Positions 49,010 through 58,663 of a DNA stretch of 64,000 nt are shown here, piece after piece. The notes under the pieces are model-generated. The model had not been told where the DNA came from, did no database searches, and saw nothing but the letters and a program-made list of their open reading frames with translations. The stretch comes from Nocardia sp. NRRL S-836. Lineage in GTDB: Bacteria; Actinomycetota; Actinomycetes; Mycobacteriales; Pseudonocardiaceae. Numbering within the stretch: the stretch's first letter is position 1; every line of letters starts with the position of its first letter. The position numbers and the translations under genes were made by a program. The stretch is from assembly GCF_001279525.1 (NCBI RefSeq), contig NZ_LGDY01000096.1, positions 1-64,000 on the forward strand, written 5' to 3'.

Positions 49010-50617
49010 TCACTCCGGCAAGCTCTCGCCATGCGCACGCCGAGACCTGTCGGTCGGTTCGGGGCTCGCCAGCACTACCGGCACCGGAACCAACCGCAAA
49101 GTGCCCTGTCCTTCACCGAACGTCGCGGTCTCTTGGCAGCGATCGTCAACCGTCCATCCTGCCGGCCACACACATGACTGGGCAGTTGCAGTCGCAGCTC
49201 TCTCCATCGCCGCGATGTCGTTGAAGGTTGCCCCGTTGAACCACGCGCCTCCAGGGAAACTCGCTCCGTTGAACCACGCGCCGCTAGTGAATGTCACGCC
49301 GCCGAACAGCGCGTCAGCGGCGAACGTCGCCCAGTTGAACCACGCGTCGCTGGCGAAGGTGACCGCTTTGAACCACGCGTCCCCGCCGAACATCACGCTG
49401 CTGAATCGCACGTTGCGAGCGAAAGTCGCGTCGCTGAATACCGCAACGTTGACGAACGTCGCCCCGCTGAATAGCGCGCGACCGGCGAACGTCGCTCCCA
49501 TAAACCACGTGTTGCCGGAAAAGCACACGTCAATAAATGTCGCGTTTCGCACGGTGAGTCCGATGGCGTGAAAGTCGATGAGAGTGGCACCGGTGAGGTC
49601 AAGGTCATAGGCCTCAGCCCAGTACAGCGTGTTGGTTGGTGAGCCAATGGCCTCGTCCGGCTCGGGGCATAGATGAGTGGTGAGGATGCGTTGCGCGGTC
49701 AGCCGTACTTCGCGTTCTTGCCGCAACTGCTCGGACGTTGAAGCCGGTCTAGGTGGCCTGAGCCCGATACGGCGAGCGGCTGCGGTGCGAGCGGCGACAC
49801 GGTCGGCTGCGGTGCTCTGACGTGCGGTCGCGCACAGCCCGGTCTGGCGGGCGGCAGGCTGCTCAGGCGGCGGGGTGTACGGGCTGCGCAGGTAGGCGCA
49901 GATTACGTTGATCACGGTCTGACGCTGGTTGGGGTTGTCCTGGGCGACGCGTTCCAGTGCGTACAGGCCTCCGTGGCGGACTGCGGCCTTGTCCGAGCCC
50001 AACTGCTCGACAGCCTTCAGATACAGCTCGGTGATCCGCCGTGCCGCTGCGTCGTGCGCGGTGTCGGTGGCGGCCTTGCGCTGCACGGCCAAGGTCAGTT
50101 CGGCCGCGCGTTGACGGCGTGCCGCCAGCAGGAGCGCAGCGGCGCCGCCGGTGCCCACCAGCAGCGTGGCCGCGGTTCGGATCGCGTCCAACTGGTCTCG
50201 TGGTTCGGTCCCGGAGAAGTTGACCAGCAGCAGCACCGCTGCGGTGACGCCAAGGCCCAGCAGAACGAGTGCGCCGAGCAGGATCGCCCGCGGTGTCAAT
50301 GCCGCCATCACTTCCGTCCCCAACTCCTCCGTTGGGCGACGTGGCGAGGCTGGGTGATGAGCCCGCAGCACCCCGAGCACAACCGTGGCGACCAGCAGCA
50401 GCACCGTGACCGGCACCATCCACCACCGACCCAGCCACACCCACGCCGCAGGCCACCAGGACCGCGCCATCCATACCGCCATACCCAGGCCCGCAGCGGC
50501 CAGCAGCCAAGCCAGCGCCCCCAGCCCACGCCGTCCGGTCACCGCCCATCGGATAAGAGCCACCCGCCCGGCAGGGCGGTCAGGGGACGGCGAAGTCGCA
50601 GCAGTCGTCACGCACAC
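49010..50617 (-). CDS. Membrane protein with pentapeptide repeats
   Basis: A 535-residue protein. The N-terminal 165 residues carry four membrane segments (about 25-45, 55-78, 110-130 and 145-165). Residues 165-330 are soluble and charged. From about residue 345 to 480 a run of pentapeptide repeats follows, with Phe or Leu in the centre (ATFAG, ALFSG, ATFVN, AVFSD, ATFAR, AWFNG), forming a right-handed quadrilateral beta-helix in this family. Such membrane-linked repeat proteins are common in actinobacterial islands; their function is unknown. The tail contains two cysteines (SCVW and DRCQ). Confidence 0.82.
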   Translation of the reverse strand: MCVTTAATSPSPDRPAGRVALIRWAVTGRRGLGALAWLLAAAGLGMAVWMARSWWPAAWVWLGRWWMVPVTVLLLVATVVLGVLRAHHPASPRRPTEELGTEVMAALTPRAILLGALVLLGLGVTAAVLLLVNFSGTEPRDQLDAIRTAATLLVGTGGAAALLLAARRQRAAELTLAVQRKAATDTAHDAAARRITELYLKAVEQLGSDKAAVRHGGLYALERVAQDNPNQRQTVINVICAYLRSPYTPPPEQPAARQTGLCATARQSTAADRVAARTAAARRIGLRPPRPASTSEQLRQEREVRLTAQRILTTHLCPEPDEAIGSPTNTLYWAEAYDLDLTGATLIDFHAIGLTVRNATFIDVCFSGNTWFMGATFAGRALFSGATFVNVAVFSDATFARNVRFSSVMFGGDAWFKAVTFASDAWFNWATFAADALFGGVTFTSGAWFNGASFPGGAWFNGATFNDIAAMERAATATAQSCVWPAGWTVDDRCQETATFGEGQGTLRLVPVPVVLASPEPTDRSRRAHGESLPE

Positions 50618-50659
50618 GGCATCGTGAACCCACCCGCCGTGTTACCGCAGCCTTCATCG

Positions 50660-51610
50660 TCACAACCGGTCGTGATTTCCACCTTGTGTACTGGCTCCAG
50701 TTGGTGCAGGCCAGGCTTGAACCTCACACGGAAGCAATCGGGCTCCAAAGCAACCGACGCCTTCCTCAGCCGTAAGCGCCTCTCCGAGGTGTGCGATCAG
50801 CGTCTTCGACGCTTCCTCGTCCAAAGAACACTTGCTGAGCGACCGAACGATGTTGCTGTAGCCGTCAACCTGCACTTTGTCCTCAAGGAAAAGTGTTGAG
50901 TTCTCCTGCTCAACGCAGACCAAAGACCTGAACGCGTGGAAGTTCAGATGCATAAACGGTCCCTTCATCCCAGCATGCGCTCCCACCGCTGCGGGCACGA
51001 TCTGAATGTTGATGCTGTCTCGTACAGACAACCGCAACAACTCGTGCAACTGCTCTCCCTGCACGCCACGTCCACCGACAGGCAGACGGAGTGCAGACTC
51101 GTGGATGTAGAACGCGCACGTCAGATTCTTCCTCTGACGCAGCTCCTTCTGCAGCTCCAGCAGAGCTGCTACGCGCTGTTCCAGGTCTTCTGAAGACTCA
51201 TCGCGCGAGGCCTCGATTATCGCTCGCATGTAGGCAGGGGTCTGAAGCAAGTCCGGCACTTCGTGGGCCTGCCAGCAGATCAGCTCCTTCGCCAAAACGA
51301 TGTTCTCCTCAAAGGTGCGTCGTCGGATCGGCCAACCGTCGTGGTTCTGCAACCAGCTCCTACTGTTCACGGTCTGCGCGAGCAGGAACAGGTGTTCGCG
51401 CTCGTCAGGGCCGAAGCCGCAAAATCCGAACAGAACGGCCAGCTCAACTTCCGTGGCACCGCCCTTGCCGTTGATCACGTTCGAGAGCTTGGATTCGTCC
51501 CACCCAGACTTGTCGGCGAGCTCACGCGATGTGAAGCCCGTGCGCCGGATCGCGTCACGAAGACTCTTCCCAAACTCACGCCCCTGCGCCGTGGAGTCCC
51601 GTTTCGGCAT
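50660..51610 (-). CDS. XRE-family regulator with DUF5753 domain
   Basis: A 316-residue protein. The N-terminal helix-turn-helix (residues 10-75, SRELADKSGWDESKLSNVIN) is of the Cro/C1 type; residues 100-290 are the DUF5753 domain, starting LAKELICWQAHEVPDLLQTP. In Streptomyces such regulators are usually paired with a small DUF397 protein; none is next to it here. The start at 51610 is followed, on the other side, by the 220-base interval that leads to the IS element. Confidence 0.88.
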   Translation of the reverse strand: MPKRDSTAQGREFGKSLRDAIRRTGFTSRELADKSGWDESKLSNVINGKGGATEVELAVLFGFCGFGPDEREHLFLLAQTVNSRSWLQNHDGWPIRRRTFEENIVLAKELICWQAHEVPDLLQTPAYMRAIIEASRDESSEDLEQRVAALLELQKELRQRKNLTCAFYIHESALRLPVGGRGVQGEQLHELLRLSVRDSINIQIVPAAVGAHAGMKGPFMHLNFHAFRSLVCVEQENSTLFLEDKVQVDGYSNIVRSLSKCSLDEEASKTLIAHLGEALTAEEGVGCFGARLLPCEVQAWPAPTGASTQGGNHDRL

Positions 51611-51832
51611 CGCGTTTTCCTTGCAGTTGCTGGAGAGTGTCCGGTCAGTGCTGCGCAGCCAACATCGCCCTCAGCAGACCGCACCAGCTCACGAATCTCG
51701 CATCGATCTAGCAAGAATCGCGCACTAGCGGATCTTGATCGGCGGCAACAGACCTTCACGAGCCTCCACCTCGATCGGGTGGTTCGAACCTCGAACAGCA
51801 GTTTCGAATCCCCGTGACAACCGCGATCCGCA

Positions 51833-53215
<1,383 letters not shown>

Positions 53216-53224
53216 CTTTGGCAC

Positions 53225-53239
53225 TCCTGCCGGGGGCAC
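53225..53239 (+). repeat. attR-type direct repeat
   Basis: TCCTGCCGGGGGCAC, identical to the tRNA-Arg 3' end at 43381-43395. It is 9 bases from the right inverted repeat of the IS256 element and marks the chromosome-side junction. Confidence 0.85.
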
Positions 53240-53275
53240 CACGCAGACCTGCTCACCACGAGCAGAGCGTTGCTT

Positions 53276-53314
53276 CAGGAAGGGCCGCAACCGCCTCGGT
53301 TGCGGCCCTTCCTG
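53276..53314. terminator. Long hairpin beyond attR
   Basis: Perfect 18-bp stem (CAGGAAGGGCCGCAACCG and its complement) with a three-base loop. It probably was the terminator of tRNA-Arg before the element separated them, and could now end transcripts leaving the element. Confidence 0.7.
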
Positions 53315-53395
53315 CTGCCAGGGCCGTTCGGGGTGCACAGCGAACAGGCAGTTGCAGACAGGACGTGCGACTGCGCAGGCGGTAGATTCGACGCA

Positions 53396-54187
53396 ATGGG
53401 ACGCTCGTCGGTGTTCACCTTCCAGTACATCGCCATCGACACGGAGGCCGGTGTCACGCCGGAGGAGTTCGAGACCTTCGTGCGTGGTGAAGGCGTTCAT
53501 CTGCCCTTGTACCCAGGGTGGCGGTGGACTCTGCTGCGCGGGTTGCGCGGGGAGCGGGCCGGGCAGTACCTGATGTTGTACGAGATCGAGAGCGCGGAGC
53601 AGCGCGACCGCTACGTCACGGCGCGGGGCGAGCAGACCGAGCTGGCCCGGCAGTTCTGGGCGCGGCACCCCGAGGCGGAGGCTGTGCTGGCGCGGTGGCG
53701 GCGGCTGGGCACGTTCGGTGAGCTGCCGACGTTGTTCACCGACTACCGGCTGCTGGCCGACAACCCGCGAAGCACGGTCACGCCCGGTCCCCGCTACCGC
53801 GACCGTGCGGGGGAGGAGCCCGTCGCCAGGGTCATCGGGATCCACAACCTGGCGTTGCGCGCCGGGGTGACCGAGGAGATGTTCGACCGCTTCATCGCCG
53901 AGAACCACCACCGGATCGACGACTACCCGGACTGGCGGTTCCACGTGCTCAAGGGCGAGCGGGGCAACCGACTCGACCAGTACGTGATGATGATGGAGAT
54001 CGCGAGTGTGGACGCGCTGGACGTGTTCTACCCCGAGCCCGACATCGCCACCGGCGTGGCCGCGGAGTTCGCGGCCACCCACCGTGACACCAAGCAGATG
54101 TACGAGGAGTGGAAGCGGCTGGCCTCGTTCTCGGGCTCGCCGCAGATCTACACTGACTACCTCGCCGTCGCGGAGAACCCGGCGTAG
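53396..54187 (+). CDS. Two-repeat alpha/beta-barrel-like protein
   Basis: A 263-residue protein made of two similar halves (about 1-130 and 140-263). Each half has a start like FTFQYIAID/VIGIHNLAL, a GVTPEEF/GVTEEMF turn, a YPGWRWTLLRGLRGER/YPDWRFHVLKGERGNR strand and a tail ending TLFTDYRLLADNP/QIYTDYLAVAENP. This internal duplication resembles the dimeric alpha-beta barrel fold (NIPSNAP/EthD-like), joined into one chain. The start follows a region with a weak ribosome site. No catalytic residue can be named; the family is not certain. Confidence 0.7.
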   Translation: MGRSSVFTFQYIAIDTEAGVTPEEFETFVRGEGVHLPLYPGWRWTLLRGLRGERAGQYLMLYEIESAEQRDRYVTARGEQTELARQFWARHPEAEAVLARWRRLGTFGELPTLFTDYRLLADNPRSTVTPGPRYRDRAGEEPVARVIGIHNLALRAGVTEEMFDRFIAENHHRIDDYPDWRFHVLKGERGNRLDQYVMMMEIASVDALDVFYPEPDIATGVAAEFAATHRDTKQMYEEWKRLASFSGSPQIYTDYLAVAENPA

Positions 54188-54224
54188 CCCGGGATCAGGT
54201 GGTGGGGGCCCTGCCCCCGGCTGA

Positions 54225-55892
54225 TCAGGACAAGCGGGCCCAGTCGAGTTCCTGGCGCAGGGCCCACTTCGTGCGGTGCGCGTCGCGGACAGCGGTCATG
54301 TGAGTGCGGAAGTCGTCGTCGCGGTCGCAGCGGGCGAACAGCGCCTTCGCCTCGGCCAGCAGGCGGACGGCCGCCTTGTAGGAGTCGCGGGTGCGAACCT
54401 CGATCGCCTGGTCGGCAGCGCGGAGCAGGATGGGAATGGCGTCGGCCGGATGGTTTGCGGCACGGACCCGCGCGAGGCGCAGCCACAGGCCGTCCGAGCA
54501 GCCGCCGTCGACCGCGGCCTGCCAGGCGGCCTCGTGCTCGTCGTCGGCCAGCAGGATCTCCACCAACGTCGAGCGGCCCGGTGACCAGGGTCCTTTCACC
54601 GGCGGTAGGCCGGCGAGGAAGGCGAGTGCGCGTTCCCGCCATTGCGGGAAGTCGCCGGCGGTGACGTCGCGGAGCGCGCGGAAGGTCTCCAGACTCGGCC
54701 GGTCGGTGAAGTTGGCCCAGAGCATGTCGCCCGCCCGGTCGAGCCGGCCCGCGCGTGCGTGGATCCCGGCGGCCAGATCACGCAGGCGGAAGTCGGGTTC
54801 GAAGTCGGCCAGGCCACGTTCCAGCCAGGTCAGCGCCTCGTCGTCGCGGTCGTCGGCACACAGCCGCTCGGCGATGCGGAGCACGTCGTAAGAGCTTGTC
54901 ACGTCCCGAGCCAGCACCTCGACCAGCCCATCGGCCCCTCCCGACGACTCGGCCAGCTTCTCCATGAGGTGGGTGATGACGAAGCGACGGGCGCTGTAGT
55001 CGTTCGGCTTCTTCGGCGGCAGCTCGCGCCACGCCTGCTCGACGAGCTCCCGGTACCGTGCCAGGCCCGCTGAGCCCAGCACCTCCTCGTACGCGGGCAG
55101 GACGTCGAGGAACACCTCGTAGTCGGTGCTCACCGCCCGCGTGACCAGACGTTCGGCCAGCTCCACCGGGTCCGGTGAGCCCGCCTCGCACGCCGCCAGG
55201 TGGATCTCCTCCACGCGGGCGATCGCCTCGGACAGCCCGCCGTCGGAGTCGTCCACCCGCTCGGCCGAGGACTCCAGCAGTTCGAGCGCGTACTCGGCGA
55301 GGGTGATCGCGGCATCGGCGAACCCTGCGCCGACCAGTCGTTCGACCTCGTCCAGAGCGTCACCGACGTGCAGGAAGTAGCCGTACGCCTCGCCGTATTC
55401 GACGTAGTCGGGGATCTCGATGGCGCGTTCCAGGCGGACTCTGATGTCCCGGTCGTCGAACGCGTTCCTCTGCCCGGCCGCGGCGGCGAGCCGGGCACGC
55501 AGCACGCGATCGGTTTTCGTGGCCGCCATCAACTGCTCGACCAGCCACTCCCGATCACAACCGCTCAGGAACGACCGCAGCCGCTTGTCGGACAACGGTT
55601 TCGCACGCGACTCCCCCACCTCGCCGCCCTGTTCCAGCCACGCCAGCGAAGCAGCGACGCAGTGCTTGCAGAACATGCCCTCGGCGCCGTACGGGCAGGA
55701 GCAGCTCCCGCGCAAGCTCTTCGGCGTGACGTCGAGCCGCACGCGATAGGTCCGGGTACCGTCCACCGTTGCGGTCACGGTCGACCCGTCCACCGTGACC
55801 CGCCGGACCTGGCCGGCCGCGAAGTACCGCTCGCCTCGCTCGAACGACCTCTCGTCAGCCAGCTTCCGCACCGTGCTCCTGCTCACCGCCAC
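54225..55892 (-). CDS. SWIM zinc-finger protein
   Basis: A 555-residue protein. The SWIM motif CSCPYGAEGMFCKHC (about residues 62-76) binds zinc and is thought to contact DNA or protein. The remaining 480 residues are helical and repeat-like (tetratricopeptide-like pairs), with several Asp/Glu-rich loops. Standalone SWIM-helical proteins are common in actinomycetes, sometimes beside SNF2 helicases; none is nearby here. The start MAVSRSTVRKL gives the full motif; it diverges from the next gene upstream. Confidence 0.88.
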   Translation of the reverse strand: MAVSRSTVRKLADERSFERGERYFAAGQVRRVTVDGSTVTATVDGTRTYRVRLDVTPKSLRGSCSCPYGAEGMFCKHCVAASLAWLEQGGEVGESRAKPLSDKRLRSFLSGCDREWLVEQLMAATKTDRVLRARLAAAAGQRNAFDDRDIRVRLERAIEIPDYVEYGEAYGYFLHVGDALDEVERLVGAGFADAAITLAEYALELLESSAERVDDSDGGLSEAIARVEEIHLAACEAGSPDPVELAERLVTRAVSTDYEVFLDVLPAYEEVLGSAGLARYRELVEQAWRELPPKKPNDYSARRFVITHLMEKLAESSGGADGLVEVLARDVTSSYDVLRIAERLCADDRDDEALTWLERGLADFEPDFRLRDLAAGIHARAGRLDRAGDMLWANFTDRPSLETFRALRDVTAGDFPQWRERALAFLAGLPPVKGPWSPGRSTLVEILLADDEHEAAWQAAVDGGCSDGLWLRLARVRAANHPADAIPILLRAADQAIEVRTRDSYKAAVRLLAEAKALFARCDRDDDFRTHMTAVRDAHRTKWALRQELDWARLS

Positions 55893-55947
55893 GGCTGCTC
55901 ATCCTGCCAGGCACCCGACGAGGAGCAGTCCCGCTGCCGCGGCACCT

Positions 55948-56970
55948 CTACCGAGCGGTGTGGCCGGTCAGCCGCTCCCAGTTGCCGGAGCCGATGGCGG
56001 CCTTCTCCTCGTCGGTGAAGGGCGCGTTCTCGAGGAAGGACCTGGCGACGCCGCCGCTGGTGTCCAGGTAGGGGAAGCCGCCCGGCCGGGTGCCGAAGGT
56101 GTAGGGGTAGTCGGTCGAGTAGAGCATGCGGTCGGTTCCGACGACCTCGGCCGTCCAGCGCAGGTAGCGCTCGCTGACCGTGCCGCTGCCGGCCACCCAG
56201 AAGTTCTGGCGGAAGTAGTCGGCCAACGGCCGCTGCAATCCGGCCATGTCCTGCAGGATCCCGATGTGGTCCAGGTAGAACAGGACGACCTCGCCCCAGT
56301 GCCCGGCGATCACCTGCAGGTCGGGATGACGGTCGAACACGCCGGAGAAGATCATCCGCAGGTACTGCACGCCGAGGTCGTAGTACCAGCCCAGTCCTGC
56401 GGTCGCCAGCACCGCACCCACTCCGCCGGGCAGTCCCGAGTAGTACGCCTCCTGGACCGCCTGCACGGGGGCCTGCGGGTGGAAGTGCAGCGGGACGCGA
56501 AGCCGTTCGGCGGTGGCGTAGAGGACGTCGAACTCCGGCGCGTCGGCCAGTTTGCCGCCGGTGCGGCCGTAGAGCATCGCGCCGCGGAAGCCGAGGTGGG
56601 TGACGGCGCGCTCCAGCTCCGCCGCGGCGGCTTCCGGTGAGGACGTCGGGATGGCCGCGAACGCCTGGAACCGCAACGGGTTGCCGCGGACTATCTCGGC
56701 GAGTTCGTCGTTGGCCTCACGTGCGACGCGCACGGCATCGGCGGCCGCGAGGTTCTGCACGCCCGGCGAGGCCAGGGACAGCACCGCGACGTCGAGGCCC
56801 TGGTCGTCCATGTCGGCGAGGCGTTGATCGCCGACGTCACGCAGCCGTCGCGTGACCGGGTGGTCGTCGCCGTAGCGGTGCGGCTGCAGTCCGGCGCTTC
56901 TCCACGCGTCGAGCAGGACCGGGAGGGCCACGTGTTCCTCAAGACCGATGATGCGCAGCTTGTCGGGCAT
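55948..56970 (-). CDS. Amidohydrolase-2 family metal enzyme
   Basis: A 340-residue TIM-barrel protein (start MPDKLRIIGLEEHVA, with GGAGG ten bases upstream; an ATG at 57000 is less likely). The family motifs are EEHVALP, a mid-barrel VPLHFHPQAPV, VIAGHWGE and the late STDYPY acid motif. This resembles ACMSD/gamma-resorcylate decarboxylases, which split carboxyl groups off aromatic or pyrimidine-like rings using zinc. Substrate unknown. It is separated from the SWIM gene by 55 bases, and the two may share a transcript. Confidence 0.85.
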   Translation of the reverse strand: MPDKLRIIGLEEHVALPVLLDAWRSAGLQPHRYGDDHPVTRRLRDVGDQRLADMDDQGLDVAVLSLASPGVQNLAAADAVRVAREANDELAEIVRGNPLRFQAFAAIPTSSPEAAAAELERAVTHLGFRGAMLYGRTGGKLADAPEFDVLYATAERLRVPLHFHPQAPVQAVQEAYYSGLPGGVGAVLATAGLGWYYDLGVQYLRMIFSGVFDRHPDLQVIAGHWGEVVLFYLDHIGILQDMAGLQRPLADYFRQNFWVAGSGTVSERYLRWTAEVVGTDRMLYSTDYPYTFGTRPGGFPYLDTSGGVARSFLENAPFTDEEKAAIGSGNWERLTGHTAR

Positions 56971-57460
56971 GTCAGCACGTCCTCCACCTGGTGTTTCCAT
57001 CGGTACGCAGTTCAGCGTATCAGTGAAAACATCAGTGGAAACCGATTTTTGTTATCAATGCGATGGGCGGGACGGCGGGCGGTCGCGGCGAGGACCTCAG
57101 CGGTGATCGCCAGGCCGCCGACTCGTGATGCGCCCGCACGATCGTGAAGTCCACACTGGCCAGTTCCAGCCCGACCCGGTGCCGCAAACGGCCGCGAACC
57201 CTGTTGCGCCGGCGATGAAGCCGCGTCACCTCCGCGTCCTGCGAGTCCTTTTAGCACACCCGCGGAAGCAATGGAGGCCCTGACCCCTGGCGCGGGCTCC
57301 CAGTCGCACTGTCGGTAGTTTGGTCTACATCCAATGCCCGTTCGGGGTCCTCCATGTTGATTACCCCCATTCGATTTGACCGTAAGGGCGGCTTCGGGTA
57401 AGCATTCCGCATTCACTAGGAATATCGCCCCTCACACGTTCGAAGGAGCTGGAGATCAAC
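56971..57460. other. Long gene-poor interval upstream of the amidohydrolase
   Basis: About 490 bases. The part just upstream of the amidohydrolase is A+T-rich (CAGTGAAAACATCAGTGGAA, a repeated ATCAGTG-like sequence at 57015-57035) and may be its promoter. The middle has minus-strand open frames of 65 and 134 codons that look non-coding or relic. The right end is the leader of the small secreted protein gene at 57461. Confidence 0.45.
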
Positions 57461-57673
57461 ATCTCCGAGAAGCTGGTTCCGCTGCTGTTCTTCGGCATTG
57501 TCGCCGCAGCAGGATCCGCGTCGGCCCACATGAGTTCGATGCCGGAGCCGGAGCCCGTGATCACAACGGCCGCGCCCGTGACCACACCAGCTGACAGCAC
57601 CGACAGCCGCTATTGGCTGAACGAGACTGAGTCGGCTTACCGGTTGGCGTCGTTCGAGTACCGCACGGTATAA
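57461..57673 (+). CDS. Probable small secreted protein with a non-ATG start
   Basis: A 70-residue product if the ATC at 57461 starts it: (M)SEKLVPLLFFGIVAAAGSASA is a clear signal peptide with the AxA cleavage site, followed by a Met/Pro/Thr linker (PEPEPVITTAAPVTTPADS) and a short tail ending ASFEYRTV. The bases before the ATC (GGAGATCAAC, with AAGGAG further up) look exactly like a ribosome site six bases from a start. The only later ATG (57521) would lose the signal peptide. A perfect terminator follows 45 bases after the stop. It is either a gene using ATC, or one whose start has mutated. Confidence 0.55.
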   Translation: MSEKLVPLLFFGIVAAAGSASAHMSSMPEPEPVITTAAPVTTPADSTDSRYWLNETESAYRLASFEYRTV

Positions 57674-57718
57674 GTCCGCGATCGCACGGATTCGAAAGTA
57701 ATTCAGGTTTTGCTATTG

Positions 57719-57748
57719 CCCAGGCAGGCCGTTTCAGGCCTGCCTGGG
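57719..57748. terminator. Bidirectional terminator between converging genes
   Basis: Perfect 12-bp stem CCCAGGCAGGCC/GGCCTGCCTGGG with a six-base loop. It lies between the small secreted protein gene (stop 57673) and the XRE gene (stop 57750), which supports both being transcribed toward each other. Confidence 0.85.
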
Positions 57749-57749
57749 A

Positions 57750-58616
57750 TCAGCAGGCGCGAAACGACACGACGCGAGCGTGGTGGTCGTAGACCGCGGT
57801 GAGTCGCCGCAGGTAGGCGATCGACGCTTCGACGCTCAGCGCGGACTCGCGCAAGGACCCGATCAGCTGCCGGAACGGCTGGACGTCGTCGTCCGATGTG
57901 GTCACCAGGACTCCGGGCAGGACGGTGATCACCACCTGCCGGTCGTCGTGCACCTCGAAGCCGTGCACGGGTGCCGGCGAGACGGTGGCCCTGGCCGGAA
58001 CGACGCGCACGACCAGGTTCGGGTGTCCTTCCGCGACTGCGACCAGCTCTCGTACCTGTTCCGTCATGATCTCGGGCGAGCCCACGCGGATGCCCAGTGA
58101 CTGCTCGAAGACGTAGACCTCGTACCGGAAACCGGGCGCGGCCAACAACCGCCGCCGTTTGCGCCGTAGTGCCGCGGTGGCCTTCGCGGTGCGTTCGGGC
58201 AGCGGCCCGGTCAGCGCGAGCAGGTACGCGGGTGTGCGCAGCCAATCCGGCACGACGGCGGGATCGGCCGCCACGACGCGGCCGTTCCTGCCGAGCTTCG
58301 CGAGCAGCGCGGTGTGCTCCGTGACGACACCGCGCCGCAGCACGATGCGGTCGGCCGCCTGCTCGATGTGCAGGCGCCGCACCAGTTCGAGGGCGTGGCC
58401 GGTCGACGCCGGGTCCATCGCGAAGCCCGTGGCGAGGCGGCGGACGTCGTCAGCGCCCGGCAGCAGGAGACCGTTCTCGATCTTGGAGAGCTTCGACTGC
58501 GTGAACCCGGCGCGGCGGGCGGCCTCGGTTCCCGTGAGCTGGGCCCTCTTCCGGTGCTGCCGGAGGAGGGCGCCGAGCTCGGCGAGGTCCTGGTGTGCGT
58601 CGTCGGAACGGGCCAT
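57750..58616 (-). CDS. XRE-family regulator with DUF5753 domain
   Basis: A 288-residue regulator: HTH at residues 15-70 (TGTEAARRAGFTQSKLSKIE), then the DUF5753 domain (about 90-275, VVPDWLRTPAYLLAL to VVSFRAC). As for the copy in the element, no DUF397 partner is adjacent; the convergent small secreted protein gene takes that place. Start MARSDDAHQDL. Confidence 0.9.
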   Translation of the reverse strand: MARSDDAHQDLAELGALLRQHRKRAQLTGTEAARRAGFTQSKLSKIENGLLLPGADDVRRLATGFAMDPASTGHALELVRRLHIEQAADRIVLRRGVVTEHTALLAKLGRNGRVVAADPAVVPDWLRTPAYLLALTGPLPERTAKATAALRRKRRRLLAAPGFRYEVYVFEQSLGIRVGSPEIMTEQVRELVAVAEGHPNLVVRVVPARATVSPAPVHGFEVHDDRQVVITVLPGVLVTTSDDDVQPFRQLIGSLRESALSVEASIAYLRRLTAVYDHHARVVSFRAC

Positions 58617-58663
58617 CGGCAGATCCTGTCAGTCGAATGGCCGCAAACGTACCGCCGGACGGG

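Noticed and set aside
51780..51832. Sequence with TTCGAATCC resembling a tRNA T-arm left of the IS256 element
   Set aside because: The flanking bases do not form a T-stem or any cloverleaf, so it is not a tRNA remnant I can support. The palindrome GGTTCGAACC next to it might be a LexA-like box but lacks the second half at the right spacing.
57012..57416. 134-codon minus-strand frame upstream of the amidohydrolase
   Set aside because: No ribosome site or domain; a shorter frame inside it (57032-57229) looked transposase-like but too weakly to call.
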